Shown here: positions 1-7,872 of the stretch, piece after piece
How positions within the stretch are numbered: the stretch's first letter is position 1
Layout: each line of letters starts with the position of its first letter
DNA from: Streptosporangium brasiliense
GTDB lineage: Bacteria > Actinomycetota > Actinomycetes > Streptosporangiales > Streptosporangiaceae
Direction of reading: 5' to 3'
Assembly: GCF_030811595.1 (NCBI RefSeq)
Contig: NZ_JAUSRB010000001.1
Span: 372,001-436,000 of the forward strand
Length of the DNA: 64,000 nt
Translations under genes and position numbers: made by a program
The notes under the pieces: generated by a model
What the model saw: the letters and a program-made list of their open reading frames with translations, nothing else
The model's database searches: none
What the model was told of the DNA's origin: nothing

Positions 1-735
1 AGCAAGGACGGCAACGTCATCGGAATCCTGGTCGGAGGACTGATCCAGCAGGACGGCGGCTCCACCGAGGGGGAGAGCTTCGTGCTGCCGGTCAGCATCG
101 TCAGGGAGAAGCTGAACGAGAAGAACATCAAGTCGGCCGAGTCGGTGACGACGAAGTCCTACAACGAGGCGCTCGACCTCTTCTTCGCCAACCGCTACTC
201 CGACGCGCTGCCCAAGTTCCGTGAGGTCCAGGCGCTGCATCCGAACCACCCGTACGTCGCCAAGTACATCACCGACTCCCAGCAGGCCATCACCGCGGGC
301 AAGGACGAGAGCTCCTCGTCGATCCTGCCGTGGGTGCTGTGGGGCGGCGGCGGCCTGGCCGTCCTGTTCGTGCTCGGCACGCTGGGCGCGGTGGTCAGGG
401 GCAAGCGCCGCTCGAAGACCCCGCCGTCCTCCTTCCCACCCGCGCCGTACGGGGCGCAGCCCGGCTACCTGCCGCCGGGGCAGGGCCAGTACGGCCAGCC
501 CGCCCACCCCGGCCAGCCGTACGGCGTGCCGCCGCAGCAGCAGCCCTACCAGCAACGGCCGCCCTATCCGCTCCCGCCCGCTCCCGAGGACACCCGGGCG
601 GTCCGCCCGCAGTCGCCGTACGGGACGCCGCAGCACAGGCCCGGCCCCGGGGCGAACACCCGGATCGCCGGACTGGAGGCGGAGCTGGAGGAGCTGCGCC
701 GCAACATGGGGCAGCGCCCGCCCGACCAGCGCTGA
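1..735 (+). CDS. C-terminal part of a membrane-anchored trypsin-like protease or related protein (5' end outside window)
   Basis: The frame is open from the first base and ends at TGA 733-735, giving 244 visible residues. The first ~30 residues (GNVIGILVGG, then a VLPV strand) resemble the last beta-strands of a chymotrypsin-fold domain. Next comes a short helical stretch (residues ~55-100) with TPR-like character (YNEALDLFFANRYSDALPKF). One membrane helix follows (~108-132), then KRR. The ~110-residue cytoplasmic tail is rich in Pro, Gln, Tyr and Gly and ends in a short coiled coil (IAGLEAELEELRRN). This is the usual plan of actinobacterial serine proteases with a membrane-tethered C-terminus. 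The catalytic triad lies outside the window, so the protease call is inferred. Confidence 0.55.
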   Translation, partial: SKDGNVIGILVGGLIQQDGGSTEGESFVLPVSIVREKLNEKNIKSAESVTTKSYNEALDLFFANRYSDALPKFREVQALHPNHPYVAKYITDSQQAITAGKDESSSSILPWVLWGGGGLAVLFVLGTLGAVVRGKRRSKTPPSSFPPAPYGAQPGYLPPGQGQYGQPAHPGQPYGVPPQQQPYQQRPPYPLPPAPEDTRAVRPQSPYGTPQHRPGPGANTRIAGLEAELEELRRNMGQRPPDQR

Positions 736-782
736 GCTCCGCCGGCGGCCGCGGGGACCCGCCCGGTCCCGCCCAGGCCCCA

Positions 783-818
783 CCGAGGTCCGCCGGTGAA
801 TCCACCGGTGGACCTCGG
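783..818 (+). terminator. Strong hairpin downstream of the truncated first gene
   Basis: CCGAGGTCC pairs with GGACCTCGG and CCGGTG pairs with CACCGG, with a G-T wobble between the two helices and an AATC loop. The stem is about 16 bp. There is no U-tract, as is common for actinobacterial terminators. It separates the first gene from the acyl-CoA dehydrogenase operon. Confidence 0.6.
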
Positions 819-847
819 CGTGTGCCGTCCCTCCCTGTACGGCTTCC

Positions 848-866
848 CAAGCGTGCGCTAGGTTGG
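848..866 (+). promoter_or_regulatory. Leaderless promoter/operator of the acyl-CoA dehydrogenase pair (CAAGCGTGCGCTAGGTTGG)
   Basis: This 19-bp element ends 4 bases before the GTG start at 871. It contains the perfect palindrome AGCGTGCGCT. TAGGTT, at the end of the element, is placed as a -10 for leaderless transcription. The same 19 bp with a single difference (TAGCTTGG) lies on the minus strand at 12437-12455, 7 bases before the Zn-ribbon gene. Reuse at two catabolic starts argues for a shared regulator. Confidence 0.6.
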
Positions 867-870
867 TTGA

Positions 871-2016
871 GTGGATCTGGACTTCACGCGGGCGGAGCAG
901 GCATTCCGGGCCGAGGTGCGAGACTGGCTGGCCGGGCACGTTCCCAGAGCCCCGCTGCCCTCCATGGACACCCGGGAGGGATTCGAGGCACATCGCGAGT
1001 GGGAGCGCCGGCTCGCCGAGGAGCGGCTGTCGGTGGTGTCCTGGCCCGTCGAGTACGGCGGGCGGGGCGCCGGCCTCATCGAGTGGCTGATCTTCGAAGA
1101 GGAGTACTGGGCGGCGGGCGCCCCCGGCCGGGTCAGCCAGAACGGAATCTTCCTCCTGGCCCCCACCCTCTTCTCCCACGGTACGGCCGGGCAGCGGGAA
1201 CGGTTCCTGCCCGGCATGGCGCGGGCCGACGAGATCTGGGCCCAGGCGTGGTCGGAGCCGGAGGCCGGCAGCGACCTCGCCGCCCTCACCTCCCGCGCCG
1301 AGCGGGCCGAGGGCGGCTGGCTGCTCCACGGGCAGAAGACCTGGAGCTCCCGCGCCTCCTACGCCGACTGGGGTTTCGGGCTGTTCCGCACCGACCCCGC
1401 CTCGGTCCGGCACCGGGGGCTGACCTACTTCATGTTCCCCCTGGCCGGCGTCACCGTCCGGCCGATAGCCCAGCTCGACGGGGAGCACGGGTTCGCCGAA
1501 CTCTTCTTCGACGGCCTGTATGTCCCCGACGACCAGGTCCTCGGCGCCCCCGGCGAGGGCTGGCGGATCGCGATGGCCACCACCTCCTCCGAGCGCGGCC
1601 TCACCCTGCGCAGCCCCGGCCGGTTCCTCGCCACGGCCGACCGGCTGGTCCGGCTGGCCCGCTCGACCGGCGCCGACCCGGTCCTCGCCGACCAGGTGGC
1701 GCGGGCCTGGCTGGACGCCGAGTCCTACCGGCTGCACACCTTCGGCACCGCCCGCAGGCTGGCGGCGGGGGAGGAGATCGGCTCCGCCTCCAGCATGGGC
1801 AAGGTGTTCTGGTCCGAGCTCGACGTGCGCATGCACACCCTCGCCCTCCGGCTGCTCGGCGAACGCGGCCTGCTGGACGGCGGGGCCCCCGACGCGGAGG
1901 AGGGCGGCCGATGGCTGGACGGCTTCCTGTTCTCCCTCGCCGGTCCGATCTACGCGGGCACCAACGAGATCCAGCGGAACATCATCGCCGAACGCGTTCT
2001 GGGGCTGCCACGATGA
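871..2016 (+). CDS. Acyl-CoA dehydrogenase, large partner (FadE family)
   Basis: 381 residues, close to the usual family length. It should be a flavoprotein that oxidises an acyl-CoA thioester to the 2,3-enoyl-CoA. Visible family signatures are the FAD/substrate loop AQAWSEPEAGSDLAAL (~residues 128-143), the GQKTWSS strand after it and the C-terminal AGTNEIQRNIIAERVLG. The GTG start at 871 sits directly behind the -10-like element, so translation is probably leaderless. The next gene overlaps by ATGA and encodes a second, shorter acyl-CoA dehydrogenase. This is the arrangement of the alpha2beta2 FadE enzymes of actinobacterial steroid degradation, where two different subunits make one active site. 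A heteromer is therefore likely; the substrate is unknown. Confidence 0.88.
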   Translation: MDLDFTRAEQAFRAEVRDWLAGHVPRAPLPSMDTREGFEAHREWERRLAEERLSVVSWPVEYGGRGAGLIEWLIFEEEYWAAGAPGRVSQNGIFLLAPTLFSHGTAGQRERFLPGMARADEIWAQAWSEPEAGSDLAALTSRAERAEGGWLLHGQKTWSSRASYADWGFGLFRTDPASVRHRGLTYFMFPLAGVTVRPIAQLDGEHGFAELFFDGLYVPDDQVLGAPGEGWRIAMATTSSERGLTLRSPGRFLATADRLVRLARSTGADPVLADQVARAWLDAESYRLHTFGTARRLAAGEEIGSASSMGKVFWSELDVRMHTLALRLLGERGLLDGGAPDAEEGGRWLDGFLFSLAGPIYAGTNEIQRNIIAERVLGLPR

Positions 2017-2987
2017 ACTCCGCCTTCACCGACGACCAGCTCGCCCTCGCGGCGGCGGTCGGGCAGGTGCTCAGGGCCCACTGCCCGGCCGCGGCCGTAC
2101 GGGACGGACGGACCGCCGCCTGGCCCCAGCTCGCCGGGATCGGGCTGTTCGGGCTGCTGGTCCCGGCGGAGCACGGCGGGCTCGGCCTGGGGCTCGTCGA
2201 CGCGGTCCTCCCCTTCGAGGAGGCCGGCCGGGCCGCGCTGCCCGGCCCGGTGGCCGAGACCGTCGTGGCCGCCCCCCTGCTGCTGGCGGGGGATCCGGTG
2301 CTGGACAAGCTCGCCGCGGGCTCGCTACGGGTCAGCGTGCGGATCGGGGACCAGGACTACTCGCCCGACGCCGACCTGGCCGACCTGCTGATCGTGGAGC
2401 GCGGGGGCGTGCCGTACGCCGTCCGGCCCGACGCGGCACGGCTGACGCTCCAGCCCGGGGTGGACCGGGCCAGGCGGCTGTTCGGCGTGGAGTTCCGCGA
2501 CGGGACCCGGCTCCGGGCCGGGGCCGCCCCGGCGGCGCGCGCGATGACGGTCACGGTGGCCGCCCAGCTCATCGGGGCGGCCAGGCACCTGCTGGACACC
2601 ACCGTCGGCTACGCGCGCACGCGCAGGCAGTTCGGCAGCCCGATCGGGTCGTTCCAGGCGGTCAAGCACCAGCTCGCCGAGGTCGCCATCGCGGTCGACT
2701 TCGCCGCGCCCCTGGTCTACGCCGCCGCCTTCGCCGTGGACCGGGACCTGCCCACCGTGGACCGGGACGTCAGCGCGGCCAAGGCCGCCGCGGGCGAGGC
2801 CGCCGAGCTGGCCGCCAGGACCGCCCTCCAGGTGCACGGCGCGATCGGTTACACCGGCGAACTCGACCTGGGCCTCTGGCTCGCCCGGGTGTGGTCGCTC
2901 TCGGCCGCCTACGGCGGGACCGCCCTGCACCGCTCACGGCTGAGAGAGGCGATCCTCGGCGCCCCCGTGTTGCGGAGATGGCCGTGA
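2013..2987 (+). CDS. Acyl-CoA dehydrogenase, small partner (FadE family)
   Basis: 324 residues. The start ATG at 2013 overlaps the previous stop (ATGA), so the two are translationally coupled. The N-terminal helical domain contains LFGLLVPAEHGGLGLG. The C-terminal domain has the family signature YARTRRQFGSPIGSFQAVKHQLAE, then HGAIGYTGELDLGLW. The middle beta-domain is short, and the EPEAGSD-type FAD loop of the partner is missing. This fits the non-identical subunit of a heteromeric FadE that relies on its partner. Any reading that extends upstream of 2013 crosses the previous gene and is rejected. Confidence 0.85.
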   Translation: MNSAFTDDQLALAAAVGQVLRAHCPAAAVRDGRTAAWPQLAGIGLFGLLVPAEHGGLGLGLVDAVLPFEEAGRAALPGPVAETVVAAPLLLAGDPVLDKLAAGSLRVSVRIGDQDYSPDADLADLLIVERGGVPYAVRPDAARLTLQPGVDRARRLFGVEFRDGTRLRAGAAPAARAMTVTVAAQLIGAARHLLDTTVGYARTRRQFGSPIGSFQAVKHQLAEVAIAVDFAAPLVYAAAFAVDRDLPTVDRDVSAAKAAAGEAAELAARTALQVHGAIGYTGELDLGLWLARVWSLSAAYGGTALHRSRLREAILGAPVLRRWP

Positions 2988-3129
2988 TCCGGCCGGGGCG
3001 CGGCGGGGCCCGCGATCACAGGTGTTTCCGGAGCTGGGAGGTGGTCGTGGTCCGTCCGCGGCCGGGGCGGGAGACCTACGGTCATGGGTGTCCCCGTGTT
3101 GCGGAGGTGGCCGTGATCCGGCCGGGGCG
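2963..3129 (+). repeat. 38-bp direct repeat spanning the end of the FadE gene and the following gap
   Basis: Copy one (2963-3000) contains the last codons and the stop of the small FadE gene. Copy two (3092-3129) lies 20 bases before the next start. They differ at one position (GGAGATGG versus GGAGGTGG). The 91 bases between them contain no recognisable gene. Confidence 0.75.
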
Positions 3130-3147
3130 GGGCGCGGGAGGGCGGCG

Positions 3148-3969
3148 ATGAGGTTCGGCGTCCCCCTCGGACTGCTCCACCCGGACGCCTGGCGGGACGT
3201 CGCGGTCGCGGCGGACGAGCTCGGCTTCGAGTCGGTCTGGCTGCCCGAGCACCTGGTCTTCGCCACCGACCTGTCGCTGGCACGCTACCCGGGCACCGAC
3301 AGGCCGGGGATCTCGCCGCGCACCCCGCTGTTCGACGCCCCCGCCTACCTCTGCTGGCTGGCCGGGCTGACCTCCCGGGTGCGGCTGGGCACCGCGGTGC
3401 ACCTCTACGCCCTGCGGCACCCCTTCGTCTCCGCGCGGGCCTTCGCCACCCTGGACCGGGTGTCCGGAGGACGGGCGATCTGCGGGGTGGGCGCCGGGTG
3501 GTACGAGGGGGAGTGGCTGGCGGCCGGGATGGACTTCGGCACCCGGGGGGCCCGGCTGGACGAGGCGATCGAGGTGACCCGGCGGCTCTGGTCCGAGCCG
3601 GCCGTCGAGCACGGAGGGCGTTTCTACAGCTTCCCCGAGGTCGCCTTCGAACCCAAGCCCGTCCAGGACCGGCTGCCCATCCTGGCCGGAGGGGAGTCGG
3701 GCGCGGCCCTGCGGCGGGCCGCCCGGCTCTGCGACGGCTGGATCAGCATGCCGCACTCCCTGGAGACGATCGGCCCCCAGCTCGACAGGCTCACCGCGCT
3801 CCGCGACGGCCGTCCCTTCTCGGTCACCGCGCACGCCTACGCGCTCACCGGTCCCGCCGAGATCCCCCGGTGGGAGAGGCTCGGCGTGGACCGCATGATC
3901 GTCCGCCCCTGGCGCCGCGGCCGCGACGCCGTCGCCGGTCTCACGGCCTTCGCCGCCGACTGCCTCTAG
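3148..3969 (+). CDS. LLM-class (luciferase-like) oxidoreductase, probably F420-dependent
   Basis: 273 residues with a TIM-barrel luciferase-like fold. It begins MRFGVPLG, then FESVWLPEHLVF, the LGTAVHLYALRHP strand, GGRAICGVGAGWYEGEW (the loop typical of F420-dependent members) and KPVQDRLPILAGG. ATG 3148 is preceded by GGGAGGG. Upstream in-frame codons are low-complexity and were discarded. It sits 160 bases behind the acyl-CoA dehydrogenase pair and may share its transcript. Luciferase-like enzymes are frequent in actinobacterial degradation clusters; its substrate cannot be read from the sequence. Confidence 0.8.
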   Translation: MRFGVPLGLLHPDAWRDVAVAADELGFESVWLPEHLVFATDLSLARYPGTDRPGISPRTPLFDAPAYLCWLAGLTSRVRLGTAVHLYALRHPFVSARAFATLDRVSGGRAICGVGAGWYEGEWLAAGMDFGTRGARLDEAIEVTRRLWSEPAVEHGGRFYSFPEVAFEPKPVQDRLPILAGGESGAALRRAARLCDGWISMPHSLETIGPQLDRLTALRDGRPFSVTAHAYALTGPAEIPRWERLGVDRMIVRPWRRGRDAVAGLTAFAADCL

Positions 3970-4096
3970 AGCCGGCCGCCTCCGTCAGACCGGCACCTCG
4001 CCCGGCCACCCCCGCGGGGACCCGCCCGAGGCCCCGGGCGGCCCTCCCGTCCGCGGCGAGCGGCGGACACCCGTCACGGACGGGCGTCCGCCTCCG

Positions 4097-6010
4097 TCAG
4101 ACCGGCACCCTCGCCCGGCGGCGGCCCTGGTAGCCGCTGTGGACCAGGACGTCGCTGGACTCGGCGGCGAGCGGGCCGGTCGGGATGGTCGTGCTGACCA
4201 CGGGCTCGGCCCGGCGGTGGCGCCGGCCGCGCAGGGGGCCGTCCTGGACGAAGGTCGAGGACTCGACGACCGGGCGCTCGCGGAGGCGGCGCCTGCCCTG
4301 GTAGGGGACTCGGGGGCCGTCGTGGCGCCGGCCGGCCTGGCCGGTCTCCTGGGTGCGGGCCGGCCCCGCCGCGCCGGTCCGGCCGGCATGGGCGAGGCGG
4401 GCCCGGGTGCCCTCCTCGGGGCGGAAGAAGCCGCCCTGGCCGCTCTCCCCGGTCCGGGCGAGGCTGGCCCGGATGGCCTCCTCGGCACGGGCGAGGCTGG
4501 CCTGCTCGGCGCGCGTGAGACCGAACAGGCCGGTCTCTCCGACGAGGCCCGCCAGGCCCGTCTCCTCGGCGCGGCCGAGCGGGCCCGTGCCCGTGGCGCG
4601 GTCGGAGGGGCCCGTCCATCCGGCGAGGGCGGCCGGAGCGGTCTCCTCGACGCGGACGGCCGGGGCGGTCTCCACGGCGTGGCCGAGTGAGGGGCTCTCG
4701 CCGGTGTGGCCGAACGGGGAGGTCTCGCCGACGCGGGCGGGCGAGGAGGTCTCCCCGACGCGGGTGGGCGAGGAGGTCTCGCCGACGTGGGCGAGCGGGG
4801 TCGTGACCGAGGGGAAATCGGCCGTCGCGGCCGGCGCGAGCGTGGTCTCGGCGACGGTCTCCAGGACGGTCCGGCGCTCCTCGGCGAGGACGGGTGCGAC
4901 CTTGGTGATCCGGCGGCGGCCGGGGGCGCGGCGGCGGCCCGGGGTCCGTCGGGACGGGCGGGCGGGCGCGGTGCCGCTCCCGGCGAAGGACAGCCGTGCC
5001 TTCGACTGCTTGACCTTGGCGTGGGCGATGATCGCGACCGCGGCGAGCAGGACCGGGGCGAGCACCGTGGGGCTGCCGAGCTGGGGGACCTGCGGGGAGA
5101 GACCGCTGCTGAGGGCGGTGGGGGTGGTCGCGAGCGCGTTGGTGTCCGCGGTGGTGGCCTTGGCGTGCTTGCCGCTCGTGGTGGTGCGGCCGGCGGAGAT
5201 CTGGGGCTGGACGGGCGTCTCGCCGGTCTCCGGGGTGGGCCGCGGGGCGACTTCGGCGGCCTTCTTCTCACCGGCCTTCTCGCCGGCGGAGGAGGTGGCG
5301 GCGGATCTGACGTGCTTGGGACCGGCCTTGGCGTGCTTGGGACCGGCCTTGGCCGGGGCGGGGTCCGCCGACGCGCCGGCCTCCCGGACGAGGTCGGGCG
5401 GGGGGACCATGGCCAGCAGGTTGGGGGCGGGGTCGAGCACCACCGAGTTGTCCGCCCGCGCGTCGGCGGTGACGATCGTCTGCTTCTGGGACGCCTCCCG
5501 GTCCAGCCGGGCCTTGATCTTCTCCGGATACCCGTAGCCGACGACCTTGCCGGTGTCGCGCTCCTTGCGCTTGGCGACGCCTCCGTCGATGTTCCCCTCG
5601 ATCGTGTGGATCGTCCTGCCCGTCACCTTGGTGACGATCCCCACGTGGTCGATGTTGTCGATCTTCTTCGAGCCGCTCCAGTCGAAGAAGACGATGGCCC
5701 CGGGCTTGGGGGTGGTGCCCCAGGCGTCCTGCTCCTTGAACCACTCGGCGTGGTAGACGGTGTAGGCGAACTGGCCGACCCAGTCCTCGTAGCCGAGCTT
5801 CTTGGCCGCCCAGGAGAGATACATGTCACACCAGGGTGCCGCGGTGTAGTCGGCGTCGGACTCGACGTTCTCGCCGTACCAGTGACCGAACTTGGTGTAA
5901 CCGCCGCCCTTCTCGGAGTATCCGAGCTCGCTCTCCAGCAGTTCGATGAACTTCTGCATCTCAGGGGTCATAGACAGTTTCGAGGGGACCCCCGGCAGCC
6001 GTGAAGGCAT
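4097..6010 (-). CDS. CHAP-domain peptidoglycan hydrolase with a long repetitive C-terminal region
   Basis: 637 residues from ATG 6010; the start may instead be 5971 (MTPEMQKF). The CHAP domain covers roughly residues 20-170, with nucleophile Cys61 (APWCDMYLSWA) and His122 (NIDHVGIVTKV), giving an amidase/endopeptidase acting on the cell wall. No N-terminal signal peptide is visible. A hydrophobic segment lies at ~314-331 (VLAPVLLAAVAIIAHAKV), followed by an Arg-rich stretch. The C-terminal third is low-complexity, with recurring GET/ETS/ETA units (VGETSSP type, ~residues 415-460) and Arg-rich YQGRRR motifs at ~580 and near the end. Export without a signal peptide is unexplained. Confidence 0.72.
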   Translation of the reverse strand: MPSRLPGVPSKLSMTPEMQKFIELLESELGYSEKGGGYTKFGHWYGENVESDADYTAAPWCDMYLSWAAKKLGYEDWVGQFAYTVYHAEWFKEQDAWGTTPKPGAIVFFDWSGSKKIDNIDHVGIVTKVTGRTIHTIEGNIDGGVAKRKERDTGKVVGYGYPEKIKARLDREASQKQTIVTADARADNSVVLDPAPNLLAMVPPPDLVREAGASADPAPAKAGPKHAKAGPKHVRSAATSSAGEKAGEKKAAEVAPRPTPETGETPVQPQISAGRTTTSGKHAKATTADTNALATTPTALSSGLSPQVPQLGSPTVLAPVLLAAVAIIAHAKVKQSKARLSFAGSGTAPARPSRRTPGRRRAPGRRRITKVAPVLAEERRTVLETVAETTLAPAATADFPSVTTPLAHVGETSSPTRVGETSSPARVGETSPFGHTGESPSLGHAVETAPAVRVEETAPAALAGWTGPSDRATGTGPLGRAEETGLAGLVGETGLFGLTRAEQASLARAEEAIRASLARTGESGQGGFFRPEEGTRARLAHAGRTGAAGPARTQETGQAGRRHDGPRVPYQGRRRLRERPVVESSTFVQDGPLRGRRHRRAEPVVSTTIPTGPLAAESSDVLVHSGYQGRRRARVPV

Positions 6011-6011
6011 G

Positions 6012-6267
6012 GTCGCGCCGCCCTCGCAACCCGGCTACCGGGAGACGGGTTGAGCGATGGCACGTTCACGGGAGCGATCCAAAGGGACGATCGGGACCCG
6101 TGTGGCGGCACCATTGGTCAGTTGTCTTCCGTGCCCAGGGAGGTTACCCGTCTGGAGCGGAAGGTCAAGACAGGTTAAAGCACACACCAAGGGATCTTCC
6201 CTCGGGGTGGGTGGCAAACACCGACGTCAGAGGCGCTTTTACCATTTTTCCCACTTAAACCGGTCAA
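6012..6267 (-). promoter_or_regulatory. Promoter and ~220-nt structured leader of the CHAP hydrolase gene (candidate riboswitch)
   Basis: On the minus strand, TTGACC (6267-6262) and TGGTAA (6244-6239) are 17 bases apart and would start RNA near 6232, leaving a leader of about 220 bases. The leader ends in a hairpin (CAACCCG / CGGGTTG, 6027-6053 region) preceded by ATCGCT and followed by GCGAGGG. That layout resembles part of the c-di-AMP (ydaO/yuaA) riboswitch, which often precedes actinobacterial cell-wall hydrolases. I could not fold or score it, so the riboswitch class is a guess. This is the only content I see in the 6011-6329 gap. Confidence 0.35.
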
Positions 6268-6329
6268 ACAAAAAGTTTTGTGGACCGTCCGGGCGTTCGG
6301 CCGTCCCGGGGTGGCCGAACGTGATTCGG

Positions 6330-6343
6330 TAGAACGTGTTCTA
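6330..6343 (+). promoter_or_regulatory. KstR-type operator TAGAACGTGTTCTA
   Basis: This is a perfect 14-bp palindrome and an exact match to the published KstR consensus TnnAACnnGTTnnA, the cholesterol-degradation repressor of mycobacteria and rhodococci. It ends 10 bases before the thioesterase start, so binding would block initiation. No KstR gene lies in the window. Confidence 0.7.
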
Positions 6344-6353
6344 AAGTAGGCCC

Positions 6354-6989
6354 ATGACGACCGATCTCGCCTCCACCGAGGACGCCGACGCCGCTCTCGC
6401 GGCACTGGCCGCACTGACCCAGCGGGCCCGCGACCTGGTCGACGCCGTCGTGCTGACGGACGTGCCGGACAGCGAGCTCACCGCGGTCGCCGCCGAACTG
6501 GCCGCCCTCACCGAGCGCCTGAGCGCCCGGCGGCGGACCTCCCCCCAGCCCTTCGAGATCGGTCCCGACGGCGTGCCCCGGCACGCGGGCAACGCCGTCA
6601 CCGGATCGGCCAACCCGCACGCCCTCCCGCTGGTCGCCCGGACCGCTCCGGACGGGACGGTCCGCGCGGAGCTGAGCTTCCGCCCCACGCACGAGGGGCC
6701 GCCCGCCGCGGTCCACGGCGGGATCAGTGCCATGATCCTCGACCACATGCTGGGCCACGCGGTCGCGATGGCCGGCGTCGCCGGCATGACCGCCACCCTG
6801 ACCGTGCGCTACCTGCGCCGGGTCCCCTACGGCGAGCCGCTGGTGGCGACCGCCGAGTACACCCGCTCCGAGGGCCGCAAGTCCTGGTCGGAGGGGCGGA
6901 TCGCGCTCCCCGACGGCACACCGCTGGTCGAGGCCACCGGCCTGTTCATCACCCCCCGTGAGTGGGCGCAGAACCGGTTGCCGGGATGA
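6354..6989 (+). CDS. PaaI/hotdog-fold acyl-CoA thioesterase
   Basis: 211 residues: a helical N-terminal extension of ~65 residues, then a hotdog domain. The domain shows the family signature VHGGISAMILDHMLGHA (HGG at 121-123, acidic Asp130), the strands MTATLTVRYLRRVPYGEPL and a C-terminal ATGLFI strand. Such enzymes hydrolyse acyl-CoA thioesters and recycle CoA. The KstR-type palindrome directly upstream suggests induction by steroid-derived metabolites. The start ATG 6354 has no clear Shine-Dalgarno sequence and may be leaderless or nearly so. Confidence 0.82.
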   Translation: MTTDLASTEDADAALAALAALTQRARDLVDAVVLTDVPDSELTAVAAELAALTERLSARRRTSPQPFEIGPDGVPRHAGNAVTGSANPHALPLVARTAPDGTVRAELSFRPTHEGPPAAVHGGISAMILDHMLGHAVAMAGVAGMTATLTVRYLRRVPYGEPLVATAEYTRSEGRKSWSEGRIALPDGTPLVEATGLFITPREWAQNRLPG

Positions 6990-7010
6990 TCCCGGCCTGC
7001 CGGCCTCGGG

Positions 7011-7077
7011 AGCCGTGACGCCGCGCACCCTGACGGGCCGTGACGCCGCGCACCCTGACGGGCCGCGATGCCGCGCC
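7011..7077. repeat. 25-bp tandem repeat, about 2.6 copies
   Basis: The unit GCCGTGACGCCGCGCACC plus CTGACGG recurs at 7011-7035 and 7036-7060, with a diverged third partial copy at 7061-7077. It lies between the convergent thioesterase and SDR genes. Confidence 0.8.
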
Positions 7078-7121
7078 GGACGGGCCGTGGGGCCGCTCCG
7101 GCGGGGCCTCGGCGGCAGGGC

Positions 7122-7871
7122 TCAGTAGCCCGCGCCGGTGAGCATGCCGCCGTCGACCGTGAACTCGCTGCCGGTGCAGTAGCTCGCCCGGTCGGAGGCG
7201 AGGAAGGCCACCACGTGCGAGACCTCGACCGGCTTGGCGAAACGCTTGATGACCATGGACTTCAGGAACGCCTCGCCGTCCACCTCGGCCATGATCTCCG
7301 GGTCCTGCACCATGGAGGTGTTGATGGCGCCGGGATGGACGGAGTTCACCCGGATCTTGAAGCGGGCCAGCTCCCGGGCCGCCGCCTTGGTCACGCCGCG
7401 CACGCCGAACTTGGAGGCCGCGTAGGCCGACATGCCCTCGGCGCCGATGAAGCCCTCGACCGAGGAGATGTTCACGATCGAGCCCCGGCCGGCGGCCTTC
7501 ATGGGCTCGATCACCGACTTGACGCCGAGCCAGGTGCCCTTGAGGTTCACGTCGAGGACCCGGTCGTACTCCTCCGGCGTCATGTCGGCGATCCGGCGGA
7601 ACTTGAGGATCCCGGCGTTGTTGACCAGGACGTCGAGCCTGCCGTACGTCTCGACGGTGACCTCCACCGCCCGCCGCCAGTCCTCCGGCCCCGTCACGTC
7701 CTGATGGACGAACAGCGCCCCCGTGGCCTCCGCGAGCGCCTTGCCCTCGTCGTCGAGCACGTCGCCGAAGACGACCCGCGCGCCCTCCTCCAGGAACAGC
7801 CGCACGTGGGACTCTCCCATGCCCCTGGCCCCGCCGGTGATCAGTGCGACCTTGCCGTCCAGCAGACCCAT
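7122..7871 (-). CDS. Short-chain dehydrogenase resembling 3-alpha/20-beta-hydroxysteroid dehydrogenase
   Basis: 249 residues of classical SDR: cofactor motif TGGARGMG (~13-20), NNAG (~87-90), catalytic Ser in IVNISS, Tyr/Lys in SAYAASKFG, and the VHPGAINTSM loop. The N-terminus (LLDGKVALITGGARGMG), DVLDDEGKA and VDGGMLTGAGY closely recall bacterial 20-beta-hydroxysteroid dehydrogenase. Asp in place of a basic residue after strand 2 favours NAD(H). It starts one base after the previous gene's stop, with GAGGAG upstream, and is the last gene of the operon that begins at 12430. A steroid or related cyclic alcohol/ketone is a reasonable but unproven substrate. Confidence 0.82.
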   Translation of the reverse strand: MGLLDGKVALITGGARGMGESHVRLFLEEGARVVFGDVLDDEGKALAEATGALFVHQDVTGPEDWRRAVEVTVETYGRLDVLVNNAGILKFRRIADMTPEEYDRVLDVNLKGTWLGVKSVIEPMKAAGRGSIVNISSVEGFIGAEGMSAYAASKFGVRGVTKAAARELARFKIRVNSVHPGAINTSMVQDPEIMAEVDGEAFLKSMVIKRFAKPVEVSHVVAFLASDRASYCTGSEFTVDGGMLTGAGY

Positions 7872-7872
7872 C

